Positions 33,726-45,374 of a stretch of DNA of 64,000 nucleotides are shown here, in pieces; position 1 is the first letter of the stretch, and every line of letters starts with the position of its first letter. The position numbers were made by a program, and so were the translations under genes. Source of the DNA: Monodelphis domestica (Eukaryota > Chordata > Mammalia > Didelphimorphia > Didelphidae); assembly GCF_027887165.1 (NCBI RefSeq), contig NC_077235.1:3427506-3491505 (forward strand). The letters run 5' to 3'. The notes under the pieces are model-generated. The model was given only the letters and a program-made list of their open reading frames with translations. It did not search any database and was not told the origin of the DNA.

Positions 33726-33884
33726 TGTTGCCGTGTGGTAGATGCTTCTTGCTTTGGCTTCTCCTCAAGATTTGGGATGCACCCGCTGTGTTTGCTCTGG
33801 GTGCTTGGGGACACCAAGACAGAAGTGGTTGCTGGGCAAAGCTCTTCTGACTCCCCAAGTGAGCTGCTGAGTTCTATACCCAGC

Positions 33885-34030
33885 AGAGGGCTCTACCTAG
33901 ATGGAGTCTGGCAACATGTGACTTTGAATCCCACCTCTGGCTCCTGCTTAGCTGTGGGACTCTGGGAATACGGTTTTAACTTCTCCAGGCTCGGTTTCCT
34001 CAGCTGTAAGATTGAGGTGGTGCTCGAGTC
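33885..34030 (+). repeat. MIR SINE
   Basis: 'tgactttgaatcccacctct', 'gctgtgggactctgggaata' and 'tttcctcagctgtaagattg'. Confidence 0.7.
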
Positions 34031-34334
34031 ACCTAGTATGGTTCTTGTGAATGCCAAGGAGGCGGGCCCTAGAAATGGCCCCAATGATTAGTACCAGTGT
34101 TGTTGCTCATCTCAAGGGACAGGGAAGTGTAGACTAGATGCAGCTTTTCAGCCCTAGCCTCTGCAGGGATTGGGCTCTTCTTCGTAGCTCTTATGGCAAT
34201 GGGGGACAGCATCTGTGTGTTTTCTGAAGCCCAGCAAAAGTAGTTTAGAGTGGCAGCACCCCCCAGTGGGCACCTCTGTCACCCAGTGAGGAGAGACAGA
34301 GCCAGGCATGGTTGGTTTAGAGGGGCTGGATGAG

Positions 34335-34495
34335 TTCTCAGAAGTGTAACCTCTTCATTTGCCAGAAGAGGAGGCTGGGTCCCAGAGAGGAGAAGGGGGA
34401 CATGTCTGAACTCATACCAGTTAGTAAGTGACAGCCAGCATTTGAGTCCCAGGCTCCCAAGTCCAGATTTGCCACGCTGTCTCAGACACACAAAC
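34335..34495 (-). repeat. MIR-like SINE
   Basis: 'aacctcttcatttgccagaa', 'gaggaggctgggtcccagag' and 'agccagcatttgagtcccag'. Confidence 0.6.
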
Positions 34496-35029
34496 CTCCG
34501 TTGTGTGAGGAGCTTAAGCAAGTGGCCCTTCTGCTCAGCGTGTATCCTGGCTGTCTGGGACCCCCATTCCATGCCCTGGAGATGCCACCTTTGGACAGCA
34601 TTCTAACTTGGCTTGCAGTTTGAGGGGCTGCTCAGATGGACTCTGTTCCCTCCCCCTTCCTGGCTCTCCCAGGAAAAATAAACTGGATGGAAAGAGTGGC
34701 TAATGCATCCGTTGGGCAGGACATGGGTCCTTCTTCCCTCCATCACACTGGCATGTTTGCTTGGGCAGGCTGCCAGCCAAGCTGGGCACTGGAATCCAGG
34801 GGCCTGAAGAACTTGGCTTTTCTTGGGGAGCCCAGTCTAGCCTGGACTGCATGCTCGGGGCCAGCCTGTGGGGGGGAGGTGAAGGGCCCTGCAACAGGTG
34901 AGATAGCCCAGACCCCAGGCCATCTGCTGTCTGCCTCTGCTCAGGGGGTCCCGCTCTGTGTTCAGCGAGCCTCCCCTTTACTTGCATTCTTGGCAGATTT
35001 CACATGCTGGGGCCAGCCCTCGAAGGGCT

Positions 35030-35215
35030 AGGCTCCAGGCCTGCCCGTGTGACCCTGGGTCAGGGAGTCCACCTGGCTTGCCCCAATTTGTTCATCTGTA
35101 AAATTGGGATAAAGTTATGGGTGAAACCTCCCACCTAGAGCTGTAGTGAGAGGACCTAATAGGAGACTCCTGAAGCCTCCTTGCCAACTCTGAAGTGCTA
35201 CAGAAATGGCGTCCT
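35030..35215 (+). repeat. MIR SINE
   Basis: 'ccgtgtgaccctgggtcagg', 'aatttgttcatctgtaaaat' and 'tgggataaagttatgggtga', then 'agctgtagtgagaggaccta'. Confidence 0.7.
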
Positions 35216-35417
35216 TCTCACCGAACAGAGAGTGGCCAGAGAGCAGGCACCCTGGGCTCAGGCCCTGGCTCTCACACATGCTCTCCACGTGGCGGGGCAA
35301 GCCTCTTTACTGCCCTGAAGACTCATGGACAGTCGGGGCTTGTTACTGAGGGGTGTGAGGGTCCAGTACCAATGGAATGGATGGCCCAGATGATCCGATG
35401 GGGAGGAAATCATCATT

Positions 35418-35568
35418 TCTTGTTGTTGTTGCTTGGTCATTTTTCAGTCACCTCTGACTCTTGGTGACCCTATTTGGTTTTTTTGGGGCAAAGATCCTGG
35501 AGCAATTTGCCATTTCCTTCTCCAGCTCATTTGACAGAGGAGGAAACTAAGGCCAACACCAGCTGCCC
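35418..35568 (-). repeat. WSINE1-like SINE, truncated
   Basis: 'gttgttgttgcttggtcatt', 'acctctgactcttggtgacc', 'ttgccatttccttctccagc', 'ttgacagaggaggaaactaa' and then an early end at 'agctgccct'. The middle of the element is missing. Confidence 0.85.
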
Positions 35569-35869
35569 TTAGGTTGTAGACTGAACTGCATTGCGATGGG
35601 GAGTTTCACTTCCCCGGAGGCCCTTGTCCCGATGCAATCCCAGACCCGATTTCTATTGTGTTCTTAATGGATAATGTGGAAAATAAGATGGCAGCAGGGC
35701 AGGGAAAGGATGAAAAGGAGAGGGTTCCAAGGTCCTTCAGGAGCACTGTCAGGAAGGTGAGGCCCTGGTGGAAAGCCAGGGAGAGACAAAGAAAGTGTTG
35801 GGGGTGGGGGAGGCATTTCGTGAGTTCCGTCATGGAAAAAGAGGCCGAGAGAAGGGTTTGGGGCCCCTC

Positions 35870-36055
35870 GGCTCATTTCTGCCATTTTTATTCCTGATCA
35901 TGAGAGTTGCAGACGGCACGCAGCCGGGAGGGAGGGAGATAACAGTTTACGTGTTTATTTTAGCACGACTTTTGATAGTTACCAATGCTGCTCTCGTGAC
36001 GGAGACGGAGAGCTGGGATCGAGCCCATGGTATAATGAGGCAGGTTTGGACGTGG
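35870..36055. promoter_or_regulatory. Candidate conserved non-coding element
   Basis: A non-repeat block with mixed AT-rich and CpG-bearing parts ('gataacagtttacgtgttta', 'ctctcgtgacggagacggag'). It lies between SINE-rich sequence and the CR1/L3 copy. Weak evidence; no repeat match recognised. Confidence 0.3.
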
Positions 36056-36079
36056 TTGAATGCTCAGGTGCAAAGAGTC

Positions 36080-36860
36080 ATCATTAATTATTTGCTATCT
36101 GCTTGGAAGGAGGTCTCCAGGGATTTGGGCTTGGCCTGGTGCTGTTTAACATTTTTATTGATGACCTGGCATAAATGCCATGCTCATCACTTTTGAAGAT
36201 GACCTAAAGCTAAGAAGAATAGCTAACATTTGGGAGGATGACAGACAAATCCCAGATGACAGGGACAGATCAGAACGTCGGGACAAGTCGAATGGGATGA
36301 AATTGAATAGATATAAACTGCAGCTCTTAGATTGGGGTTTCAAAAGCCCCAGCTCTGTTTGCAGGAAGCTGGGAAACTATCCCTCAATCTAGCACTGCAT
36401 TGGAGAAAGATGGGGGTGTTTCGGGCCGGGTGTGTGTGTGTGTGTGTGTGTGTGTGGTGGAGTCAAATTGGCCACAGTAAGTAGGAATCCTCCCAGGACT
36501 ATGGCAGTCCAGATGGACTGGAATTTGGGCCTTGTTGAAAGCTGTGGAGACCGAGCCCGGTAGGCCAGATCGAATCTGAATGAAGTTCTGCTGTTCAGAC
36601 GTGAGTGCCACAGTTTAGGAAGACAATGGTGGCATGGAAGGATCCCTTGAAGAAAGTGAGCACGATTAGCCTGAAGAAGAGAAGACTTAGCTTGTCTTCT
36701 GCCTTCCCCATGGAGCACCCTGGACCACCAGCCCTCCAGAGACCTTACCTTGGGGAGCTCAACCCTCTCAGCCTGGGAACTCCCACCCAACAAGAGGCCC
36801 GTGTCGTCATTGTGGAGTGTGTGGCATGGCCCACTCTATCTAGACGATCCCAGCAATACT
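36080..36860 (+). mobile_element. CR1/L3 LINE with reverse-transcriptase remnant
   Basis: On the + strand 36145-36400 gives pieces of a CR1-type reverse transcriptase: LFNIFIDDL at about 36144-36170, then MLITFEDDLKLRRIANI (36180 onward, equal to the FADDTKLG region) and SNGMKLNRYKLQLLDWG (36285 onward, equal to the MxFNxxKCKVLHLG region). It runs, with a (TG)n at 36431-36456 and gaps, to 'gcctgaagaagagaagactt' (36669), a 3' landmark of the family. The frame shifts and is dead. Confidence 0.8.
36431..36456 (+). repeat. (TG)n microsatellite
   Basis: About 12-13 TG units inside the CR1/L3 copy. Confidence 0.95.
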
Positions 36861-36924
36861 TCATATTCTGCTGCATCTCTTCTCTCCCCACCCCAATTTC
36901 TAGTGTATCAGTAAGGGCTTAGCA

Positions 36925-37045
36925 ATGGGCGTGAAGTGGCCTGCCCAGAGTCCCACAGCTAGAAGGCGTCTGAGGCCAGATTGGAACCCAGGACCGCCCA
37001 TCTCTAGGACCGACTCTCTTATCCACTGAGTCTCCTAGCTGCTCC
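36925..37045 (-). repeat. SINE1-like tRNA-derived SINE
   Basis: 'gtggcctgcccagagtccca', 'gaggccagattggaacccag', 'ggaccgcccatctctagg' and 'cttatccactgagtctcct' in reversed order. Confidence 0.85.
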
Positions 37046-37130
37046 TTGCCACTGTTTCAAGGTTCCCAAAGCACTACCCTCCCAGTGGCCCTTTGAGGTA
37101 GATAGCATTAAATATCACATTTTAAAAGGT
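37046..37130 (-). repeat. MIR-family fragment
   Basis: 'ggttcccaaagcactaccct' and 'ctttgaggtagatagcatta' fit the reversed 3' part of a MIR-family element. Confidence 0.5.
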
Positions 37131-38035
37131 GGCGTGGATACAGTTTCAGCTAGGGAGTTTGCTTTCAATTCCAGGGCAAATTCTAGGATTGATCTATTAC
37201 GAGAGGGTGAGCTTGGGAGCTTTGGGAGGGGAAGCAACACTCTCCTCAAGCCAACCTGGCTCCTTCCAGAACACGCCACGGCACTGCCATGCTCATGTCC
37301 ATTCTTTTGGAGCTGGGGGAGGCTGCTGTAGTCAGGAGAGGACTGGGGTGGTCACAGAATTCTGGGACCTCAATCAAGCTTCCCCTGAAGTGAGGCAGCA
37401 GTGGAGAGGAGAGGGTGAAGGGGGGCACTGGGAGGAAGAAATGCCAGTACTGGGGGTTTCTGGAGGAGGTCAATTGTGAGCCACTCCAAGACTTCTAACC
37501 TCAGGAGCCTAGAGGAATGTTACTCTTGTTTATTGCCAGAAATGGGGAGCCTGGGCAGGGGTCTTGGGGGGACAGAAGGACAGGACCATTCAGGACATTG
37601 TAAGTTCATGGAGGTGTCCCAGAGGCCACGGGAAATCAGGGGAGGGGGGATATTTAATTGTTGCTGACCATTGGCCATTCGGGTCAGAGGCCTTGAGGGA
37701 GGGGCAGTGTAGTCGATCTCCTCATTTGTGGACCGCTCTGGGAAACTGTATTGCTTGCTTGTGCTCCAGGTATCCCAGAAGGCTTTGGAGGGAGACATGA
37801 TTTGATAGATTGTCTTATAACGCAGACGGTGGGCTGCTCTCGCCCTGGGGAAGGAAGGGGTCTCCAAAGTACTGCTACACACAAGGCCTGAGAAGATGTA
37901 AGAAGAAGGAGAGGGTAGCAGTTGCCTAGGGCTTCGGTGCTCCCGAGGCTGGACCCCAGGGAGGGCTTGAGCCCAAGTCTTGGGGGCTCACTTCCTCTTT
38001 GGGGGAGATGACTCACCAGGCCCAGTGAAACACGG
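37131..38035 (+). other. Intron 1, unique sequence
   Basis: No repeat, exon or regulatory site could be supported. Confidence 0.35.
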
Positions 38036-38039
38036 CCCA

Positions 38040-38265
38040 CGTTTGTGGTCTGTATTAAATGCTCATTTTTTGCCATTCTATTTGGGGCCTGATTTTCAGC
38101 CTGGCACAATTTTATTAATCTTTGGACAATCATTGTTATTTTAATCAGAATTATAGATTTTCTTGAAACATGTGATTGTAAGAGGTCTGCTGCATTCTTA
38201 AGTGGGATTTCATTATATCCAGTGGCATTTTTTCTCCCCTGGTAGAACACATCCTAGACATTTAA
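38040..38265. promoter_or_regulatory. Candidate conserved non-coding element
   Basis: An AT-rich, low-CpG block between GC-rich neighbours, unlike any repeat in the window. It is packed with homeodomain/POU-like cores ('tttattaatc', 'ttttaatcagaattatag', 'caatcattgttatt') and a SOX-like 'attgtta'. It lies about 12 kb into intron 1, a common place for developmental enhancers. Composition-based inference only. Confidence 0.45.
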
Positions 38266-38871
38266 ATGAAGCCAATGGAAGATGAAAAGGAATATAATAG
38301 GTTCATTTACAATGAAGTTGCCCGGAAGATGTCTCTTCTGTTAAGGGATGTTCATACAAGTACTGGGTCTTGGTATTCAATTATCCTCTTCCTCCTCCTC
38401 CTCCTCCAAGTCTGCCTGACTACAGCCCCGGATTGTATCTACCGTCTTACAGAGACTCCAGGGAAATGAATGGTGGGCTCAGCCCAAACATGGTCCCAAC
38501 AGTGACCCGGGAGGCGATGACTGGCCCGGGAAGCGGCCTTGTCGTGCAGGGAGAGTCAGGGCTGGCCAATGAGGTGGCCTGGGGCTTGGTGCCCAGAGGA
38601 AGTTAGGAAGGAAGCCCCCAACGTGATGGGCAGCTCCTTCCCGAAGGGCTTCCAAGGGGAGAGGGACAAAAATGGCTCAGAGGAGAAGGCATGAAAGGAT
38701 TGCTGACTTTGCCAAGGCTTTGGCTGTCACACACACGGCCCTTCTTTTGAAGGACCAGAGAGTAGCCTCCCAGAATCACACAGAGGCAGAAACAGTGGGA
38801 AGTGGGGCCCTCCTGACTCCCACTATGGCTCGGGGGCTTCTATCCCAGGGGAGCAAAGCTCTTTCTTCTCC

Positions 38872-38873
<2 letters not shown>

Positions 38874-38908
<35 letters not shown>
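38874..38908 (+). repeat. (TG)n microsatellite with Z-prone tail
   Basis: About 17 TG units followed by GTGCGCACGCATGC, which continues the purine-pyrimidine alternation. Confidence 0.95.
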
Positions 38909-38909
<1 letters not shown>

Positions 38910-39194
38910 TGTGCGCACGCATGCCTGCACACATGTGGAGCAGGAGGGAGCATGTGCAGAGATTGCACACTTGGCTCTTCTTGGTCTCACGAGTGACCTG
39001 GGCCATCATTGCTGTGACCCTGCCTGCAGCCTTGGCTTTGTTCACTGGTTGGCGTTTCTTCCTTCTCTCTGTACCTCAGGAGAGGCAAATAGACCAAGGG
39101 CCCTGTATGCACAGAGTGTTTGATAAATGAGCACCCATTGTTGGAGAGATTCCATTGGCAGAGGCAGAGACCTGCAAGGGGTAGTGGGAGGCTA

Positions 39195-39320
39195 AGGCCA
39201 AGAGCACTGCTGAGGGCCTGGCTTCCAATCTTGGTTTGGTCACTTCCTAGGTAGGAGGGCTTGGCCAATTGTCTCCCACCTCCTTGACCCTCAATTTCCT
39301 TCCCTGGCCAGATTGGACCC
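39195..39320 (+). repeat. MIR SINE
   Basis: 'ggcctggcttccaatcttgg', 'tttggtcacttcctaggtag' and 'ccttgaccctcaatttcctt'. Confidence 0.65.
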
Positions 39321-39499
39321 TCTGGGCAGGCAGGGTGGGGCTTTCCCTCTGCTGCTGTTGGACTTCCCCGCTGAGGGCTCTTCATTTGTTCCCACTTCCT
39401 CATACTCTGTTGTCCTTCCCTCCTGTGCTTTGGCTTCTGGGGCTCTAGTCTCTCCAAGGCCACCAGAAAATGCCTAATGGCCAAGTCCAGTGCCCCATC

Positions 39500-39645
39500 C
39501 CCATTTCTCTTTCCCTTCTTCCTCTCCTCTTTGTTTCTCTCTCTTCTCTCAGTTCCCCTCGTCTGTTTCTGTTTCTTTCTCCTCTTACTCCATCTCTTTG
39601 TCTCTGTCTAAGTCTCTCCCCCTCCCTCCCTTCTTCCCTCCAGCC
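39500..39645 (+). repeat. Pyrimidine-rich low-complexity patch
   Basis: C/T-rich with TCTCT and TTTCT units, interrupted by AG and GT. Less pure than the tracts at 29.8 and 60.2 kb. Confidence 0.7.
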
Positions 39646-40014
39646 CCATTGGCCTTTCTCAGTTGGATCAGGCTTGCCCTCTCCAGCCTGTACCTTGGTG
39701 ACCACTCCTTTCCCATCATGTTCCCTGCTGGTCTCATCAAGCTGGGTCAGATGTTCTTGACCTGGGCTGGGTGAGTATGTTTCACGGGGTCTGTGAATGG
39801 GGAAGGACAATGCCATCTTTATTTTGGCCAGCCCTCTAACTTGCTTTGTGATCCCTTGTATCCGACTGCATGCTTTTTAGCACATTCTGGGAAGGAGGCC
39901 ATAGACCTCCCTCAGGCCCCAGAGGGTTCAGGTCCCAAACAAGCTTCAGAGCTCGGGAGTTCCTGAGCTCCAGATGAGAGGATCATAGTTCTGGAGCCAC
40001 ATGAGTTCTTAGAG

Positions 40015-40140
40015 TCCAACTGCCTGAGAAAAGAGATGAGAAAATTGAGGCCAGAGCGGGATAAAGACTTGCTTAGGGTCATATGGCCCACATGTTCCTG
40101 ACTCCCAGTCTACAGTTTTCACTGCCACGTCACAGTCTCT
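40015..40140 (-). repeat. MIR-like SINE
   Basis: 'agagatgagaaaattgaggc', 'acttgcttagggtcatatgg' and 'ttcctgactcccagtctaca'. Confidence 0.7.
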
Positions 40141-40874
40141 GCATCACTGACGTTGACTGACTAGGGACCCTGGGAGGAGGGTCCTGCAGGGCCCCTTGCC
40201 TGAGGGGTCCTGCTGGCCCCAGCCTCCTGTAGGGAGGGCATTGTGTACTGTGTGTACCCCTCCTCCTCAGTCTCCCGGCCATGTGTTCATGGTTAGCTGC
40301 TTGTATTTAGTAAACGATTGCAGCCCAGAGTTGGCCAGGGCCCGGAGTGGAGCAAGATGAACCCCTCAAGCGTGTTTGATGAGAATGTGCTTTTTGGTGG
40401 AAGCACTCTGGGTTCGGCCGATGGCTACGTGCTGTTCCAGATGGCCTTGAGGCCAGGTTGCTGATGTGCTCACTAATGGGTGGTACGCGTAATTGCCTCT
40501 TTGGAGCCAGAACCATTTCAGGAATCCAGCTGCCTTGCTCCCACTTGCAACCCACCCCCCAGCATCCCTTTAGCCTTGTCTGAAAAAGAGTGCTTGGTGA
40601 TTGGCCAGTATTTCACAGAAAGTACAAACCATTGGCAAGAAGTAGGCCTCGGACCAGCACCGAGGGACTTGCACTCTGAATGATCAAACTTCCTTTCCCT
40701 GGAGTCGGCGCTTCCCAGTGATGCTGTGCTATTGAGCCCAAGTGAAGGCTCCTTCCACAGGGCCCCCTCTTCTTCCCTCCCAGATTTCATCAGCCCTATT
40801 GTTAAAAAGGGGCATATACGCTGCTTGTGATCATTCTTGAGCCATATGGGAGCCATACGGCTTTTTGTGCTTCT

Positions 40875-41075
40875 ACTTAAGCACAGCAGCAGAGCACAGT
40901 GGGAAGAGGAGGGTTTTGGAACCTGAGGGCCTGGGTTCAGATCTTGACACTGCCACTTCCTGTGTGACCATGGGCATGTCACTCCCTTTTCTGGGCTTCT
41001 GTTTCTTCATCTGTTAAACCAAGGGGTTGGACCAGATGACCCAAGACCCCTCCTGGCTCTCAATTTATGGAGTTT
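40875..41075 (+). repeat. MIR-family SINE, near full length
   Basis: 'gagcacagtgggaagaggag', 'gagggcctgggttcagatct', 'tgacactgccacttcctgtg', 'tgaccatgggcatgtcactc' and 'tttcttcatctgttaaacca'. Confidence 0.85.
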
Positions 41076-41159
41076 TCAGAAAACCATCAGCTGGAACTTC
41101 CCAAATACCTGGGTTGTGGCAGCATCTACTGTCGCCTTCAGTTTGGATCCAGGAGATCA

Positions 41160-41345
41160 CAGGAACATGGCAGACTCATCAGAGCTGGAAGGGATCTCTC
41201 ATTTTACAGGGGAGGAAACTGAGGCTCAGTTAGGGGAAACCACTTGACCAAGGCCCTAGAAACTCCTCACGGGTGGATCCAGTGTTGGTCCCTATAGGGC
41301 CCCCTATTCCAGATCCAGTGTTCTTCCCGAAACACAATGCTACTT
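41160..41345 (-). repeat. MIR-family SINE
   Basis: 'atcagagctggaagggatct', 'cattttacaggggaggaaac' and 'ttgaccaaggccctagaaac', then 'gatccagtgttcttcccg'. Confidence 0.75.
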
Positions 41346-41539
41346 CTCATTTGGCATCTCCAGTATGGTCTGATGCAGCTCCCATTAACAACATCCAGAT
41401 ACTCTAAGGACTTGGAGGGTCCTGGAGAAGTCACCTACCTGACTCTTTCCTCAGCCTCCAAGCAGGATTAGGTGCAGCTAGAGTGCTTTTTGCTTTTGGC
41501 TCTAGTTGCAATGTGCTCTCTCTCCCTGGAGCTAGAGCA

Positions 41540-41660
41540 GTCCATCAATTGCTAAACAACCATTGATTAAGCACCTACTATGTGCCAGGCACTGTGCCAA
41601 GCATTGGGGATGCAAAAGAGGCAGAAGATAGTCCTTGCCTTCAATGGGTGTTCAGTAGGT
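41540..41660 (-). repeat. L2 fragment, 3' end
   Basis: 'attaagcacctactatgtgc' followed by 'caggcactgtgccaagcatt' and 'ggggatgcaaaag'. Well kept. Confidence 0.8.
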
Positions 41661-41949
41661 GGTTTCTGAGGCCCCTTCCCCTCTCCCCCACCAAACCCTT
41701 CCCTAGTTCAGAAGCTCAATCCCAATACAGAGGAGAAGAGGCTTAATCAAATTCGGTTGACATCACTGGCCCACAAAGCAGCCTCTGTACCCCGCAGACT
41801 CACCTGGCCCTTTCTGACAGCAGCTTGATTTCTTTGGGTCGAGGCATGTGCGTCACTCCTCATCCCAGGCTGACTTCTTCTTAAAGGCAGCCAGGGACAA
41901 GAAAAGCAGTGAGCCTCTAGCCAGCCCCTGCTCTTTCAAGTTTCCATGA

Positions 41950-42310
41950 CACCTTGTACTGGTTTGGGGCTTGGAGGTCTTGGGTTCAAGTCTCACCTCT
42001 AAATCTTACTACTCGTGTGACCATAGACAAGTCACTTAATCACCAGCACCCGAGTGGCCTCCTCTGTAAAACGAAGGCCTCCAAGGGTTCTGCCAGCAAG
42101 CTCATTCACTCACATTCAGGGATCTCAGTTTGTTAGATACTTAGTAGTCTTGTGACCACATCTCTGAAGGCCAAGCTAAGTCTCAGTTTCCTCATCTGTA
42201 AAATGGAAAGAATAGGGTTGTTGTTAAGATCAAATGAGATGATCTACAGGACTTTGGGAACACACTGTGCCTAAAGCTCTTTGCAAACCATATAGTGCTA
42301 TAATTGCTAG
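41950..42310 (+). repeat. Two MIR-family SINEs in tandem
   Basis: First copy 41950-42110 ('cttgggttcaagtctcacct', 'catagacaagtcacttaatc'). Second copy 42120-42310 ('tctcagtttcctcatctgta', 'aaatggaaagaatagggttg', 'gatcaaatgagatgatctac'). Confidence 0.8.
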
Positions 42311-42311
42311 C

Positions 42312-42674
42312 TGCTATTACTACTAATTGATCAGTAAACATTTATTAAGCACCTACTATGTGCCGGGCCCTGTGCTAAGATGGGAGAGGCACCATGCAGA
42401 CAAATATCTATGTAAGCTTATGTGTGGCATAAATAGGAAAGGATGAATTAGCAGGGGGAAGCCACTGGAATTAAGGGTTGGGGAAGAAGACTTCCTGTAG
42501 AAGGGGGATTTTAGCTGGGACTTTTAGGAAGCCAGGGAGGTCCAAAGTTGAAGTGGAGAAAGAAGAGCTAGAGAGAATGCCTGGAGCTGGGATATGGAAT
42601 GTCGTTTTGGGAACAGCCAGGAGGCCAGCATCACTGGATCCTGGTGGGGAGGATGGTGAAAGAAGACTGGAAAG

Positions 42675-42723
<49 letters not shown>

Positions 42724-42995
42724 CTTGGAGGTTATAGGGACTCATGGGGGGGGTAGGTGGGTGGGTGGGGGCGTGGCATGATGTGGCTGTGACATCAGAC
42801 CTGAGCTTTAGGAAGGCCTCTTTGGTGGCCAAATGGAGGATGGACTGGCCTCGAGGCAGGCAGATATCCCAGTAGCTGTTGCAATCCAGGCCTGAGGTGA
42901 TGAGGACCCGGATGGGGTGATTGCGGCAGAGGAGGGAAGGGAGCATCCTGGGGAGATACTGCTTAGCTGAAATCGACGGGTTTTGGCACCAGATG
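42312..42995 (-). mobile_element. L2 LINE, 3' region
   Basis: Starts 'gatcagtaaacatttattaa' and 'gcacctactatgtgccgggc', then the reversed body: 'gggggaagccactggaatta', 'gagctttaggaaggcctctt', 'aggatggactggcctcgagg' and 'gctgttgcaatccaggcctg', ending near 'gctgaaatcgacgggttttg'. A (TG)n at 42676-42720 lies inside. Confidence 0.8.
42676..42720 (+). repeat. (TG)n microsatellite
   Basis: About 22 uninterrupted TG units, the longest in the window and likely variable in length. Confidence 0.97.
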
Positions 42996-43214
42996 ACAAT
43001 AATCGTAATGATTTCTTTTCTCATTTTCTGAGCGGAGGATTACCTTGGCTTCTGTAGTGGGAGAGCGCCGTGGCTTTGGGTGCATTTCATCTCTGCTCAC
43101 CTAATGACTCAAGCAGCCTCCAGGGTTGGGTTCAAATAGGAAGGAGTCCCCTGCCTCTCCGTTGGCTCACTCTCTTTATCTGAAAAGCATCCATTCACTC
43201 ACTCAACAAATATC

Positions 43215-43550
43215 ACGGAATCCTTGAGTCTCTGAACTGAAAGGGCTCTCAATGGATCCCTTCCTCCAAGGCCGTGAAGGCTCTTCAAAGAAGGGGAAGC
43301 TATCACCTTTCCCAGCAGTCCCTCCTACTTTGGGACAGCTGGTGTAGACAGGAAGCCTTTCATAATGGTTCAAATGGGCCTCTAGGTGCCTTCTCTCCAT
43401 GGCTCCTAATTCTGCTGTCTAGAACCAAGCAGAGAAAGTCCGATCCCTCTCCCACATGACAGTCCTCTAGGCTCCAGAAGTACAGAGTGCCTCATACTAA
43501 GGACATACCCAATCAGCATTCTGTTCTTTAGATTCTCCACCAATAGTTCC
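43215..43550 (-). mobile_element. CR1/L3 LINE, 3' region
   Basis: 'aaggctcttcaaagaagggg', 'tactttgggacagctggtgt', 'tggctcctaattctgctgtc' and 'ctctcccacatgacagtcct' are the reversed 3' landmarks of mammalian CR1/L3 in the right order. Confidence 0.8.
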
Positions 43551-45374
43551 TCAGGCCAGTATGGCATTTTAGAGAATAAATGGCACCCTATAGTCAAAAG
43601 TCATTTGCCTTTGTAGTAATAAAAATTGTCAGAAGACGTTCCCCAAGGATGCACCACCATTGGGGTCAAATGAGAAGAAGGTCGATGGATCTTTTTGATG
43701 AGGAGCCTGTGCTGGACACTTTTCCTGCCTTCCTCTCCTTAGGTCTATTTTCTTTTCTATTTTCTCACCAGTACTACAATTGGGGGCAGTGGAGACGGGG
43801 TTGGGGGGGGGCCGGAACTAAGCGCCATCTGTGAGTCCCACTCATATTTGCTACTGACTCAGTCTTTCAAAACAAACAAACATGTCTCTTGAACGCTTTG
43901 CTTCCCAGTCCATTCATCTGTTTCTTTTCCCATCCTCTAGTATGGACACCTTGGGAATTGTAGCCTCCCTGGAGAAGAACCCAGTCTCTACCTCTTCCTC
44001 CTACCCTCTTAGTCATCTTGCCAGGTGTTAACTCTGTTCTTGGCCTGTCCCAGCTCCAGGGCTTGCTGTCGACTTTTCCTCGACTTGTCAACCAGCCCCC
44101 CATTCCTTTGGGTGACTGAGCCTTTTCATCTGGAAGCCACTCTGGAATTAAGTGTCCACATTTCCCAGCCCCTGGTTCTCAGTGTGGGCCCAGCTCCAAC
44201 ATTCTGCATACTTTCTTCCCCAAGCATTCATTACCCACCAGCCACACAAAGAGGCCCCCTTGCCCACATGCTTATGGCAGGTGCCAAAGGCCCTGCTGAC
44301 CACAGAATTTCCTAATCATATGCTGTTCCCCAACCCCCTCGTATCACTGGCTTCTTGGCCACTGTTAGGAGCTGGCTGTGGCTAGCTTTTGTGGGTTGGG
44401 GCTGTAGTGGCGGCCAGGGGTTACCTTGGGTGAGAGTGGGAAAAGTACCCAGTGACCACATTGCCCAGGAGTGAAAGGTTAGTGGAAGTGCACTGCATGG
44501 TGCGATTCACTGATCCAACATCTAATGAAGGAACATGGATTGAAACCCAAGCTAGGGAGGGAGATGATGACTTGCTGAGCTGACCATGGAGAAGGCTTGG
44601 AGAGGTTGGGCTCTCCACTCATAGCAGTGGACCACATGTCCAGGAGAACACAGCACGGTTCCAGAGTGGCTGTCTGGCTAGCCTGAGGCCTAGCCAGGTG
44701 GCAGTAGATATGCTCACTCAGCCACGGTGTGTCCACAGGCCACTGGACCTCATGCTGGCTCTTTCAGTGTCTTGGGATCCTGATGTGGCTGTTTATTTGG
44801 TCGCTTTCATTTGTACTAGCTCCTCAAGCCTGGGCTCTACCCTGGTCACGTGTGTCCTCAGTGATGCACAGCCACCATATGTACTGGTTTTTGGCATTCC
44901 TTCAGTGTTGTTCTTGCTGAGTGGCAGCCAGGGAGCCTGGCATCCATGGGAGGATGGCACAGTTGGGCTGGGGCTTAAGGAGCAGCAAGCACTTTTAGGA
45001 TGACTGACGTCATTGGACACCTTTCCAAACTAAGCCAAGGAACAAATAACCTCTGCAGCTGTACCCGTTGGGTTCCTCGCTATTTGTGGGCCCCTTATGT
45101 GCTGGCATTCAGTGCTGCCACGGTACAGATTGCAGCCCCTCCCATCCCTTCTCATCCATCCCCTGAGACTCAAGAGAATTAGAGATGCTGCATGCAGGCT
45201 GGCTGTCGAGCCCCAAGATTGATTTCCAGCCCTGCCGGAGGCGCATGAAGGTGTGGCCAGGAGTGGAAAGGAAGCTGATCACACTGCTGAACAGTCAATC
45301 TTGGACCCAGGGGATTTGGCCTGCATGGAGCTGCTGGGGTGTCTGGAGGTGCTACAGGCTCCTCTGGACACTGT
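43551..45374 (+). other. Intron 1, unique sequence
   Basis: No repeat was recognised apart from a G-run patch at 43795-43812. Frames at 44698-45003 have hydrophobic stretches but no start context, splice logic or known domain, so they are not called. Confidence 0.35.

Noticed and set aside
44698..45003. 101-codon frame with hydrophobic segments
   Set aside because: No known domain, no conserved splice signals and overlapping frames on the other strand; best seen as chance.
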